NCBI RefSeq assembly: GCF_026151205.1
Contig: NC_087078.1
Location: 18,059,118-18,123,117 of the forward strand
DNA length: 64,000 nt
Origin: Bolinopsis microptera
Lineage: Eukaryota; Ctenophora; Tentaculata; Lobata; Bolinopsidae
Reading direction: 5' to 3'
Shown here piece by piece: positions 41,376-52,086 of the stretch. The notes under the pieces are model-generated. The model made no database searches. It was given only the letters and a program-made list of their open reading frames with translations, and had not been told where the DNA came from. Every line of letters begins with the position of its first letter. Positions within the stretch are counted from its first letter, which is position 1. Position numbers and translations under genes: made by a program.

Positions 41376-44352
41376 GGCACTATCCGTCGCGGAGTCGAGT
41401 CCGCGGCGGAGCCGCCGGACTTCGAGCGGACTCCGAACGGACTCCGGCGGAGCCGCCGGACTCCGAGCGGACTCCGGCGGTGCTCCGCCAAAATGTATTT
41501 ACAGTGGACTCGAGTACATTTTGGCGGACTCCGAGCGGAGCCGAGCGGACTCCGAGCGGACTTTAAAGTCCGCCGCGGACTCCGAGCGGCTCCGCGGCGG
41601 CTCGGCGGAGTGTCCGCCACGGACTAAGCCACTAGGCGGACTCCGGTCCGCCGCGGACTCCGGCGGAGTGCTTGGCGGACTCCGCCGGACCTCTCCGCCA
41701 GACTTGAATCCGGCGGAGTCCGGCGGAGCTTGGCGGAGTCCGCCAGCTCGGCGGACTCCGCTCGGAGTCCGCCGGACTCCAACAGAGTCCACTGACTTCC
41801 GACCTCCGTCTTCCGACCCTCGGCTAAATTTGTCACGTGACATACAACATAGCATTTTGCAATATTGTGGTCAGATGAAAAGGTCGCTAGTGATAAACCT
41901 TAACCATTACCCTCACAATGTCAATAGTGTACAACTCTAGTCCTAACTTTGACCCTATAATGTATAAACGTTGACCCTAACCCTCCACCAAACCGTCCGC
42001 AGCGAAATATCAATGTCATTGACTGGTCACGTGACCAAAACAATTTTTGTCATATTATCTCATATGGGGAAGCGTTTTTAGTTTTACCCTACACGTTGCA
42101 TGTGGCGTCATTCGGCCGGATCCCAGCAAGCAAAAATACGTCGACCATCACAGGACGACGCCAGCCAGCACTCTCTACGCTCTTCGATCGAAACATAAGT
42201 GTTTACGTAAGTTGACCAAATTTCAACAAAATTGTTATATGGGAAGTATAATAACTTTTCGATTGTTTCCAAAGTAATGTGCTGGCCGAAATAAGAGCTA
42301 AAAACCATTCAATGGTCAGCGCGCGCGTCTTATTGTCGATGGCGCACTGCCTACTTCGAGCTCCGATCGTCCTGTGACGAAGTAAGGACGAAGCCTGAGG
42401 TCCTCAGGTAACATCGACCACCGATTGAAAATTCAAAGATTTTTTGACATAAAGGTCAAATGTAAAACTTAAATCTTGATGCTGATTGATTGACGACGTC
42501 AATTTTTGAGCACAGCGCGAGCGCATGCGGAAAAGGACCGCGTAGCTAGTCAAGATGTTGATAAATATTTGGCTTGTGGCGCGATGTGTTGCTCTAACTA
42601 TAGCCCTCTCGCTTGCAGTAGCGCGCGACCGCCGGAAATGACTTGTGGAACAAGCGCGCCCGCAGCGGCGCGAAAGCACCTGGTTAGCTAAATGAACGCG
42701 ATGTGCCTTGCATTGTAGGATGAAATCCTACTAGCTGACGCCACTCGCAGCTGTGATGTTCGCTGTACGTCAGCGATCGAAATTTATACGCGTATCACCC
42801 GTTAAGATGTGCCACCCGACGCGCCACGCAATTTTTCTCGTTGCTCGTCGCACGTCGACGCCCTCATTAAATTTTTGGAGAAAATCGCTCGCCAAAATTT
42901 GTTGGACCTTGACCATTGTTAATGATCTGGCCCGGGGCGCGCTACTTCGTAGCACTTGCCATCGGGCAGAAAGCGGCGCGCGCTACTTCGAAGAAATTTA
43001 GACGAGTAACATCCGTCAAGTTGGACCAGGACGATGTCCTAGCCTGGCAGCTCATTGCGCGGCGCGTCGCAACGAGCTTCGTTGTTCGTCGACGTGCGAC
43101 GAGCAACGAAAAAAATTGTGTGGCGCGTCGAGTGGCACATCTTAACGGGGGATACGCGTATAAATTTCGATCGCTGACGTACAGCGAGCAGCACAGCTGC
43201 GAATGGCGTCAGCTAGTAGGATTTCATCCTACAAGGCACATCGCGTTTACCTAGCTAACCAGGTCATTTCCGCCTCCGGCGGTCGCGCGCTACTGCAAGC
43301 GAAAGGGCTATAGTTAGAGCAACACATCGCGCCACAAGCCAAATATTTATCAACATCTTGACTAGCTACGCGGTCCTTTTCCGCATGCGCTCGCGCTGTG
43401 CTCAAAAATTGACGTCGTCAATCAATCAGCATCAAGATTTAAGTTTTACATTTGACCTTTATGTCAAAAAATCTTTGAATTTTCAATCGGTGGTCGATGT
43501 TACCTGAGGACCTCAGGCTTCGTCCTTACTTCGTCACAGGACGATCGGAGCTCGAAGAGCGTAGAGAGTGCTGGCTGGCGTCGTCCTGTGATGGTCGACG
43601 TATTTTTGCTTGCTGGGATCCGGCCGAATGACGCCACATGCAACGTGTAGGGTAAAACTAAAAACGCTTCCCCATATGAGATAATATGACAAAAATTGTT
43701 TTGGTCACGTGACCAGTCAATGACATTGATATTTCGCTGCGGACGGTTTGGTGGAGGGTTAGGGTCAACGTTTATACATTATAGGGTCAAAGTTAGGACT
43801 AGAGTTGTACACTATTGACATTGTGAGGGTAATGGTTAAGGTTTATCACTAGCGACCTTTTCATCTGACCACAATATTGCAAAATGCTATGTTGTATGTC
43901 ACGTGACAAATTTAGCCGAGGGTCGGAAGACGGAGGTCGGAAGTCAGTGGACTCTGTTGGAGTCCGGCGGACTCCGAGCGGAGTCCGCCGAGCTGGCGGA
44001 CTCCGCCAAGCTCCGCCGGACTCCGCCGGATTCAAGTCTGGCGGAGAGGTCCGGCGGAGTCCGCCAAGCACTCCGCCGGAGTCCGCGGCGGACCGGAGTC
44101 CGCCTAGTGGCTTAGTCCGCGGCGGACACTCCGCCGAGCCGCCGCGGAGCCGCTCGGAGTCCGCGGCGGACTTTAAAGTCCGCTCGGAGTCCGCTCGGCT
44201 CCGCTCGGAGTCCGCCAAAATGTACTCGAGTCCACTGTAAATACATTTTGGCGGAGCACCGCCGGAGTCCGGCGGCTCCGCCGGAGTCCGCTCGGAGTCC
44301 GCCCGGAGTCCGGCGGCTCCGCCGCGGACTCGACTCCGCGACGGATAGTGCC
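41376..44352. mobile_element. 2977-bp fold-back transposon with TCCGCC arrays and 8-bp TSD
   Basis: It begins GGCACTATCCGTCGCGGAGT and ends with the reverse complement. TATTCGCT flanks both sides (41,368-41,375 and 44,353-44,360). The arms (about 41,376-42,863 and about 43,095-44,352) are near-perfect inverted copies around a 230-base loop. The outer 450 bases of each arm are dense CGGAGTCCGCC-like repeats in a GC-rich island. The inner part is unique sequence. Opposite-strand frames in the arms (for example 41,521-41,940 and 43,799-44,218) are identical mirror translations of the simple repeat, not genes. No transposase is present. Confidence 0.93.
42188..42353. mobile_element. 166-bp insertion in only one arm of the fold-back
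   Basis: The left arm has this segment where the right arm is continuous. CTTCGA flanks it on both sides (42,182-42,187 and 42,354-42,359), a likely 6-bp TSD. Its last about 80 bases (GCTGGCCGAAATAAGAGC...GCGCACTGCC) are homologous, in inverse orientation, to 12,950-13,025. It is therefore a separate small mobile element. Confidence 0.75.
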
Positions 44353-44360
44353 TATTCGCT

Positions 44361-45092
44361 AATGTGTGTCCAAAAATGGATTTTTTTTAATGAAGTAGGG
44401 GCAAGTAAAAAGAAAATGGTAGGACGTCTCCGGTTCTATAAAACAACGTGGGCATAGTGTTGAGATGTTTCGGTCTATTTTAGACTTGATAATGATATTA
44501 GCAGGTGACATCTAGATTAACTACAAATCACTGGCACAATGGAGTTAATTCCCGGTTGCCAGGCACGTACAAATTGTACACTGTGGTCTAGGTTACAAGG
44601 GCCTACATTAACGTCTTTATTATTGCTCTTTTGATCAGTTCGAGGGTGTGACAAAATCGTGCAAGAAATATAAACGTCTCTATTGCCCTGCTTCAGCAGC
44701 ATCTTATTCTTCCGTTGGTGGGTTAAGGATCTCGATGTTTTCTAGCTGAAATTATAGCTAGAGGAGAATTATTTATTTCAAATTATTTTAATTCATTCCA
44801 TTTAATAGAAATGATATAAGCATTTAAATATTATTCAATGAATAGTGTTAATGAGTATATTGAACATGAATATACCATAAACATATATTGCATTCTGGGA
44901 ATCCATAAAGTTGAAAGATTTAAAAGTAAATCTTTTTATTTTTGAGTTAAAATATTTAAAGGTAAATCATTTTATTTTTGGGTCGGAGAGAAGCTGTGAG
45001 TTGGAATCTTTGTCGATAAAGGTGAAGGTTGAGTCTTCAATACAACTGTGCACAAGTAAATATATATATTATATATACATATATACATATAT
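44361..45092. other. 0.7 kb spacer without a gene
   Basis: It holds the 44,688-44,830 repeat (relative of 38,960-39,110), two near-identical AAGTAAATCTTTTTATTTTTG-like segments and a (TA)n run up to 45,092. No gene is supported. Confidence 0.5.
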
Positions 45093-48000
45093 GGACACGT
45101 TCATTGAAGTTTGAGGATATTGGTAAATATTAGTGACCTTACTGAATGGCACGATGATGTAAAATGTGTCACACTATGAAACTATATAAACCCTCTAACC
45201 CTAAGATAATCGTTTCATCCTCTAGATAAACTTTGTCGCATAACGATATCTTTATCAGACGATAAGATATCGCTTAAATGCGGCCGGCAGTGAGTTGTAA
45301 ACTTTGTCACACTATAAAAACGTGACGGAGTTTATATGGACCCCTTGTTGCCGTGTTTGACCAAATTTTCGAATTTCCAATTCATAGAATAGCTGTATAT
45401 GACTATTATCTACATATTTAGCGACTTTTTTCCTTAAATGGTAGCACCATGTAAACTCCGTCACCCATTTAAGAAATTTATATGAGGGATGTTTATGACA
45501 TCCTGACAAGAAATGCCGAATAGTCTAGCATTATTTTGTGAGCTGAATGTGTTTGGAATTGTTCACATATTTCATTGTTATAGGCAAATACAAATACAGA
45601 AGGCAGAAATAGGTAAATTTAGTCACATAAATTTGTATGATATCTCAACATGTGTGAAATTGAGTAAATATTAGTATACCAACTTAAACACCCTATATTA
45701 CGTACTATGAATCAATTAACAATATTTCAACCATACGCCGGTCATATAAATTATTATATGGCAGTGATATGTTAACATTGGATAAATTTCAACACCTGAA
45801 CAGGGTAAAAATTTGTAAATTTCGTCACAAAAAAAATATTACAACTTTATTTGATCCGTGTTGGCAAAATAACTAATTTATCGACATAGTGATGGTGATA
45901 AAGTGACATTATATACTAATTGAGGTATGATTCTTCAAAATAGGGGCAAGAAATGTAAATTTCGTCACATCAGCCATTGCATTAGTTAGATAGATTTTCT
46001 TTCATATCAACTGCCCTTATTATAGTTGGAATGGATTTATACAGGAAATATAGAAACCCATGCACATTTTTCATCACATTGAAATTATACTGTTGGGGCA
46101 GGAAAAGTAAATTTCGTCACATTTCGGTAAATTAGTGATATTAAACTCAGCATTGTTCAACTCGAGTTCTGATTTGCTGAAAAATAACCTACCAATAATT
46201 CCTGGAAGAATATTGAATTCTAATCGGGGTATGGTTCTTCAAAATAGGGTCAAGAAATGTAAATTTCGTCACATACGTCATTGTAAAATTTAGATACATT
46301 TTCTTTCACATCAACAGTCCTAATTATAGTTTGAAATGAATAATTCAGAGATGAAGGAATATAGAAACCCATGCCCATTTTTCATCACATTGAAATTATA
46401 CTTTTGGGGCAGAAAAAGTGAATTTCGTCACATTTCGGTAACTTAGTATAATTAAACTCAGAATTGTCAAACTTGAGTTCTGATGATCTGCTGAATAATA
46501 ACCTACTAATAATTCATGGAAGAATATTGAATTCTAATCGGGGTATGGTTCTTCAAAATAGGGTCAAGAAATGTAAATTTTGTCACATACGTCATTAATG
46601 TAAAATTTAGATACACTTTCTTTCACATCAACAGTCCTAATTATAGTTTGAAATGATTAATTCAGAGATAAGGAAATATAGAAACCCATGCCCATTTTTC
46701 ATCACATTGAAATTATACTGTTGGGGCAGGAAAAGTAAATTTCGTCACATCTCGGTAACTTAGTAAAATTAAACTCAGAATTGTTAAACTTGAGTTCTGA
46801 TTTGCTGAATAATAACCTACTAATAATTCCTGGAAGAATATTGAATTCTAATCGAGGCATGTTTCTTCAAAATAGGGTCAAGAAATGTAAATTTCGTCAC
46901 ATCAGCCATTGCATTAGTTAGATAGATTTTTTTTTTCATATCAACTGCCCTTATTATTATTGTGACAATTTTTACATCAACTGCCCTTAACTTGAATCAG
47001 CTCTATCCGTGCATCGTCTTATATACAGTTTTCCCGCCTTCCAAACCAAAATCAGATATAAATGATTTCGGCAATTCACCCAGAATTTTAAATTCCATAT
47101 AATGTGACAGAATTTACATCATTTCCCAATAAGTGCATGTATTTGCTAACTTTTCAAAACAACATATTTTAGGGCTATGATTGGTAGAAGAACCATCAAA
47201 TAATGAGTTGAAAGGGTTTTTGAGGACACCTCACAGTAGAAAAGAGGTATCGTATTCAGAGTGTGACAAAGTTTACGAAATATTGCCTTAAAACCGTTCG
47301 ATCCCCTGCCCTTTAGCCAAATGTTGTATCATAATTGTAAATTGTTAGAAAGACCTAATCTACTATATTTTAAACCAAAAATGCTAATTGGGCAGCTATG
47401 GTTAACACAGTCACAAAAATGTGACATTTTTTACATTATAGTGCCTAAAAAACAATAAATTGTATTTCTGAGCCGTGTATATGGAAGTATGGGTCACGTG
47501 GCTAATGTCCAGAACTTCTGAACACGCTATATTTTTTGGTTTTACCAATATCCTTAAACTTCAACATGAACGTGTCCATTTACGATTTCGTATCATTTTG
47601 TGACGATGTTTACATCAACTGCCCTATACTTCAATCAACTGTATCCGTTGTATCGTCCTCATATATAGAGTTTTCTCGCTTCCAAACCAAAATCAGTATA
47701 AATGATTTCGGAAATTCACCCCAGAATTTCAAATTTCCATAATGTGACAGAATTTACATCATTTCCCAATAGCCAAGTGCATGTATTTGTTAACTTTTCA
47801 AAACAACATATTTTATGGCTATGATTGGCAGAAGAACTATCAAATAATGAGTTGAAAGGGTTTGAGGACACCTCACAGTAGAAAAGAGGTCTCGTATTCT
47901 GAGTGTGACAAAGTTTACGAAATGTTGCCTTAAAGCCGTTCGATCACTGCCCTTAGGCTACATTGTATTCATAATTGTTAGATTGACTAATCTACTATAT

Positions 48001-48246
48001 TTTAGACCAAAAATGTAATTGGGCAGCTATGGTAAACAATGTCACAAAAATGTGACATTCTTTACATAATAGTGCCTAAAAGCAAACATTTTATTTTTGA
48101 GCAGTGCATATGGGAGTATGGGTAACGTGGCTAATGTTCAGAACTTATGAACACGCTAGATTAATATATGTTAAAAATTAAACCACTATCGTCAAAAACG
48201 CTGTTTTAGAAATTTACCAATTTCTCAAACTTCAATGAACGTGTCC
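45093..48246. mobile_element. 3154-bp element with a 155-bp-periodic GTAAATTTCGTCACA array
   Basis: A 23-bp perfect terminal inverted repeat (GGACACGTTCATTGAAG...) bounds it. The flanks ACATATAT and ATATATAT would be an 8-bp TSD with one mismatch. Inside, the 16-bp motif GTAAATTTCGTCACAT occurs about ten times on the plus strand from 45,297 to 46,902. Then eight reverse-complement copies (TGTGACAAAGTTTAC type) run from 46,961 to 48,065. Steps are mostly 140-165 bases. The left half is built of about 305-bp tandem units (near 45,925, 46,230, 46,545 and 46,855). The right half is two units of about 640 bp (46,960-47,590 and 47,600-48,246). No coding frame is present. Confidence 0.9.
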
Positions 48247-48483
48247 ATATATATAATAAATAGTTGTTGCTTGGTTTCCCAAAGAGAGTGATCGACTGCA
48301 GTTAAGCAGGAACATTATAATTCGAACAATTGAATATACAATATACATGTATATTATTATATATATACTTGGATAAATACTATAAAACAAATATAATTTA
48401 AAATAGAATGCAATACCTGCAGGTATATCGGCAGGTATGGCGTCTAGTTTCTTTGTTGTGTTACTATGACAGTAGAAAATAAT

Positions 48484-48612
48484 AGCCATAATAGTCCTCA
48501 ACTGTTGGGCGAGGTTCTGAGCCGCCTCAGCTACAGTCTCAATTTCAGGATCTTCGTCCTCTACCAGATCCACATCTTCCCCTTCTAAATCAAAATGATC
48601 TGTGACCATATT
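48484..48612 (-). pseudogene. gene D first-exon copy (b type), 48 kb
   Basis: MVTDHFDLEGEDVDLVEDED, then ETVAEAAQNLAQQLRTIMA, after which the usual GASxGCPW end is replaced by unrelated sequence leading to a possible CAG|GTATTG donor (about 48,412). It retains the EAAQ segment deleted from exon 1b at 40.1 kb. Confidence 0.5.
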
Positions 48613-48651
48613 TAAATGACAAAACAAAGGGCGAATAAACGTACCACGGGC

Positions 48652-48787
48652 ACCCATGGGAGGCCCCGGCCAAGATCATCACCAATTGACGGACTTAACT
48701 CTGGGCCGCCTCAGCTTCGGATTCTACCTCTATTTCAATGTCTGGCTCTTCTTCTGATCCTTCTAGGTCCCAGTGGTCGATTACCAT
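48652..48787 (-). pseudogene. gene D first-exon copy (a type) with nonsense codon
   Basis: MVIDHWDLEGSEEEPDIEIE, then a TAA replacing the Leu codon after EAEAAQS, then the conserved GCPW end and GTACGT donor. It lies directly upstream of the b-type copy, the same a-then-b order as at 40 kb. Confidence 0.6.
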
Positions 48788-49015
48788 GATGTGAATTGAA
48801 ATTTTCCTTTTGCGACAATCGGCTGTAAAATATAGTTGTAAAGATTAAGTTAAATGGATTTTTAAACTATCAACGTAAAACAAAAATAGTCTACTTAAGG
48901 ACGTGTCTTTTCCCGTTAAATTAAATAAACCTATCAAATAAATAAAAACATCGTTGTAAAGATTAAGTTACATTTAAAAAACTAAATTATATATATCAGA
49001 CGAGATGGTCTACTT

Positions 49016-49172
49016 TCAAGATGGTAAACTTACTGAGTGTTTCCAACTTGATGACTGTCTTCTTATCTGTTTGAACATGTTCAGCAGACTTGCAGCGGGA
49101 CCTCCAGATCCCAGTCCTAAGTCCGGGCCCACGCCCACACTGTCTCCAACATGATCACCGCGTTCCCCCTTT
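49016..49172 (-). pseudogene. gene D exon-2 copy with nonsense codons
   Basis: GNAVIMLETVWAWART followed by TAG and DWDLE, and another stop soon after. The acceptor-like AAAG precedes GGGAACGCG. It is upstream of the 48-kb first exons, so it belongs to a different, deleted copy. Confidence 0.55.
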
Positions 49173-49705
49173 AAAAAGACATACAATAACGATTCATACA
49201 AAGATAAGATTGATTAAGCTACTATGAAGGATCATCTCAAGAGCTATGCCTTGATTAATATAGAGCTTCACAGGCTTAAACTTTGAGCTGTTTGCCTGTT
49301 GTAGGCTCATATAACGTATCGATATCATTACCAGGTAAGAGAACATTATCTGAAAAAAGATGCGTCTTGAATTCATGCCATAAAAAATTAGGCTATTTTT
49401 AAGGAAAATTTGATTTATATATTAACTAACTCTTGTGTTTAAAGCTAGAGCATCGTTCAATACTTCTGTAAGTTTTATTCCACATCTCTTCTTATTTAAT
49501 AAAAGCGTCAATTTAACTTCCCATTTTAACACTTTTCTTTCAAATTTTGTTTAAAGCTAGAAAATATACCTTGTATTCTGCGTGCCTTGAAAATAATTTT
49601 CTGCAGAACTTAAATGTGGGTTTTATGACATAAAAACCATAAATTTTAGTGGAGCGTGGCTTGATAAAGCTTATCCATTAATGAGACTTTAAAGTGAAAT
49701 ACTTA

Positions 49706-50000
49706 AAGGTAAAGTGTTTCTATAATCACATTATATGCTTCTTTAACTCGCAAATTAAGGTTAGGCAAATACTGATCTACTTTTAATTGTATTTCTGGTA
49801 CAGTCAAATCATTAAGTTTTGAACGAAACTTTTCTAGAAAGACCGAGTCCTCTGATAAATTGAAACAGTACTTATTTACTTTTCGAAATTCAAGGAGATC
49901 TTTTGGACGTATATAATATATGTATCATCAAATCAAATATTATTTCCTCGGGTAGATCAAAAAAATTTGTGCAGTTTGCAGCTGGATGAGTCACTGAATG
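49706..50000 (-). pseudogene. F-box protein relic, 1-base frame break
   Basis: FFDLPEEIIFDLMIHI begins an F-box (the Skp1-binding motif of SCF ubiquitin ligases). The frame then slips by one base near 49,925, and the other frame continues PKDLLEFRKVNKYCFNL and LEKFRSKLNDLTVPEIQL to a stop at about 49,706. Read together this is a normal F-box followed by a helical extension. Confidence 0.55.
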
Positions 50001-50061
50001 ACACTTCGTTGTCGACCCTGTAGAATTAATATACGATTGGCAACATTTTTGGGACAATTTT

Positions 50062-50523
50062 TTAGTTATGATCATTTCGCATTATGAGATTTTGATTGAT
50101 AAGATCAATATTAATTTCTAACATTCTATAATAAGGATGTACTTTTTTGATATATAAATTCATATTACCTGGCAACTTAATTTTGTCTTCAATAGTACAG
50201 AACTCATTAAAACTGTTTAACGCAAGATAAGCCTCATTGTTCAATCTGTCGACAAAAGGGTCTATACTAACACTTAATCTAGTTAAATATTGTGCCCTAT
50301 TTATCTTTCTAGTTGAAATTTTTTCAACAGCTTCGTCCCATGCGACTTTAACTTCTGAAAGCGGTAAAATATCTATCAGAATTAATAAATTTACATATCT
50401 GAATAAATATCCTAAAGTGTTTAGAATTGGTGTGGTGAGCAGTTGTGTATGCACATGTTTTGCAATGTAGTACCTCTCAAATTCTTCGTCTTTGTTAGAG
50501 GTCTGGGTCGATGTATTGATCAC
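50062..50523 (-). CDS. 153-residue helical protein, unknown, upstream of an F-box relic
   Basis: MINTSTQTSNKDEEFERYYI, then helices (HVHTQLLTTPILNTLGYLF, LSEVKVAWDEAVEKISTRK, LTRLSVSIDPFVDRLNNEAY, ALNSFNEFCTIEDKIKL) and a basic-neutral end. It is intact, on the same strand as the F-box relic 60 bases downstream. The two may once have been separate genes or exons. It could be an adaptor-type partner; no family is recognised. Confidence 0.5.
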   Translation of the reverse strand: MINTSTQTSNKDEEFERYYIAKHVHTQLLTTPILNTLGYLFRYVNLLILIDILPLSEVKVAWDEAVEKISTRKINRAQYLTRLSVSIDPFVDRLNNEAYLALNSFNEFCTIEDKIKLPGNMNLYIKKVHPYYRMLEINIDLINQNLIMRNDHN

Positions 50524-51149
50524 CTTTAATTAACGGCTCTGATTTTGCTATATTATGCTCATTTTTTAAATAAAGCTAACATACCTAGAAATGCAAATAC
50601 TCTAAAAATGTTAGTTATTATGCCATCTAGATGATATTCTGTTCAAATGAGGAGACCGAGAAAACCGAGTACTAATAATCCTGCCAACTGGTCATAATCA
50701 CTTTATTTAATTCATCAAGTCGCTTATCTAAAAAATCCCAAATTATATCAGATGGGTCTAGTTTATTGGATTCATTAATATTCAACTTTCAGGGGAGCTC
50801 GATAAGATTATCCGTAAATATTTGCCCTAAAGCCCTAAGTCTTCAACTTTTTTACTGTGGAACTTTTTTATTACAATACAGGGAAATAATTAAAAATGAA
50901 ATTACCAATGCAGATAAAGAAAAGTGATGATAAAAAAATGATAAAATGACGTGACAAAACGAAATTTTTGTAAAGAAAAGAATGAAAGAAATGAAAAGAA
51001 TTGGGATATTAAAACATGATAAAAATTGGATACTACGATGATTAGCTATTTTATTATTTTATAAAATATGTATTCAATTACCTGATAGAGTAATTAGTCT
51101 CGAGGGGACATGGTTGCGGATATTTTAGAGCTGGTTGGCTGTCAATGAA

Positions 51150-51157
51150 CAGATTTC
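51150..51157 (+). other. paralogous empty insertion site for the 52-kb element
   Basis: TGTCAATGAACAGATTTCTTCC here is uninterrupted. The same sequence at 52,070-52,086 and 53,815-53,826 is split by the element, with CAGATTTC duplicated. Confidence 0.85.
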
Positions 51158-51333
51158 TTCCTACTGTCTCCGGGGTATAAAATAACTTAGTCACCAGTTA
51201 AAATTGTTTGTGAAAAAAAATGAAAACATGAAATTATAATGCAGAAAAAAGAAAAGTGATGAAAAAAATGATAAAATGACGTGACAAAACGAAATTTTGT
51301 AAAGAAAAGAAATGAAAGAAATGAAAAGAATTA

Positions 51334-51801
51334 TTAAAAAGAAATATTAAAAACGTGATAACAATTGGTTACTACGATGATTAGCTGTGAACGGACAGCT
51401 AGTGTGGAAGTTGGCATTCGATGTCGCACTGGCTCAAACTCCTCACGCTCCGAGTCTGACGATGAATATGCGAATTCTGGAATCGGATCTAGGTCTTCAG
51501 GGGTTTCTTCTGAGTCTTCACTTTCCTCACCGACCGTCGAAGACAGCTCCTCTTGCTCCTCATCCTCTTCATTTATCATCTCCGGACGATGATCTGGGTG
51601 TCCACGTTGTTTTCTCTTCATGACTTCCCGTGTGAACGCCACTGAATCACTTGCTCGTGACAGATTTGTCTCGTCGTGGAACCCTGTATCCCCGAGGTTT
51701 CCTCTGTCTCCATCCGCACTGTCCATTGTCCAGTTCTCGATGTCTCGTTCCTTCCGAACGAACGGCGAACCTCTCGCGGAGGAAGTGCTCAATCGTAGCA
51801 T
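51334..51801 (-). CDS. acidic, disordered protein of about 155 residues, unknown
   Basis: It starts at ATG 51,801 (MLRLSTSSARGSPFVRKERD); the frame is open upstream to 51,861. A mixed-charge stretch (TREVMKRKQRGHPDHRPEM) is followed by a long acidic run (NEEDEEQEELSSTVGEESED, then EDLDPIPEFAYSSSDSERE) and RHRMPTSTL. The end runs into the interspersed repeat, so the last about 20 codons may be spurious or replace a splice donor. The composition suggests a nuclear disordered protein, chromatin or transcription related at most. The opposite strand is also open for 75-90 codons, which weakens the call slightly. Confidence 0.45.
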   Translation of the reverse strand: MLRLSTSSARGSPFVRKERDIENWTMDSADGDRGNLGDTGFHDETNLSRASDSVAFTREVMKRKQRGHPDHRPEMINEEDEEQEELSSTVGEESEDSEETPEDLDPIPEFAYSSSDSEREEFEPVRHRMPTSTLAVRSQLIIVVTNCYHVFNISF

Positions 51802-52086
51802 ACTTTTTATTGGATATCGTTTTCCGTTAATAATCAATATGTACACATATCTCAATATCATTACTACTTACACTTCAACTCAATATCAGTATTAAATTCC
51901 CTACGAGAATATAACGATAACACTACTTTCAAAACTTTTTGTCTTGATACGGTTCAACCTTTTCTAATCTATCTATGACCGACAGCTGTTCGAAATTGTG
52001 GCTCCAATTTATCAGTGGTTCTGCCTTAATGGTTAGGCTTTCCGGCTCGTGTACTATCTTTATGTTCTTGTCAATGAACAGATTTC

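Noticed and set aside
41521-44240. Mirror-image 118-139-codon ORFs in the fold-back arms (Arg/Ser/Pro/Glu-rich)
   Set aside because: They are translations of CGGAGTCCGCC simple repeats, exist in several frames and both arms, and show no domain or start context.
45297-48065. Regularly spaced motif array as a CRISPR
   Set aside because: The repeats are 16 bp with spacers of about 140 bp that are themselves related, and the context is an animal genome with terminal inverted repeats around the array.
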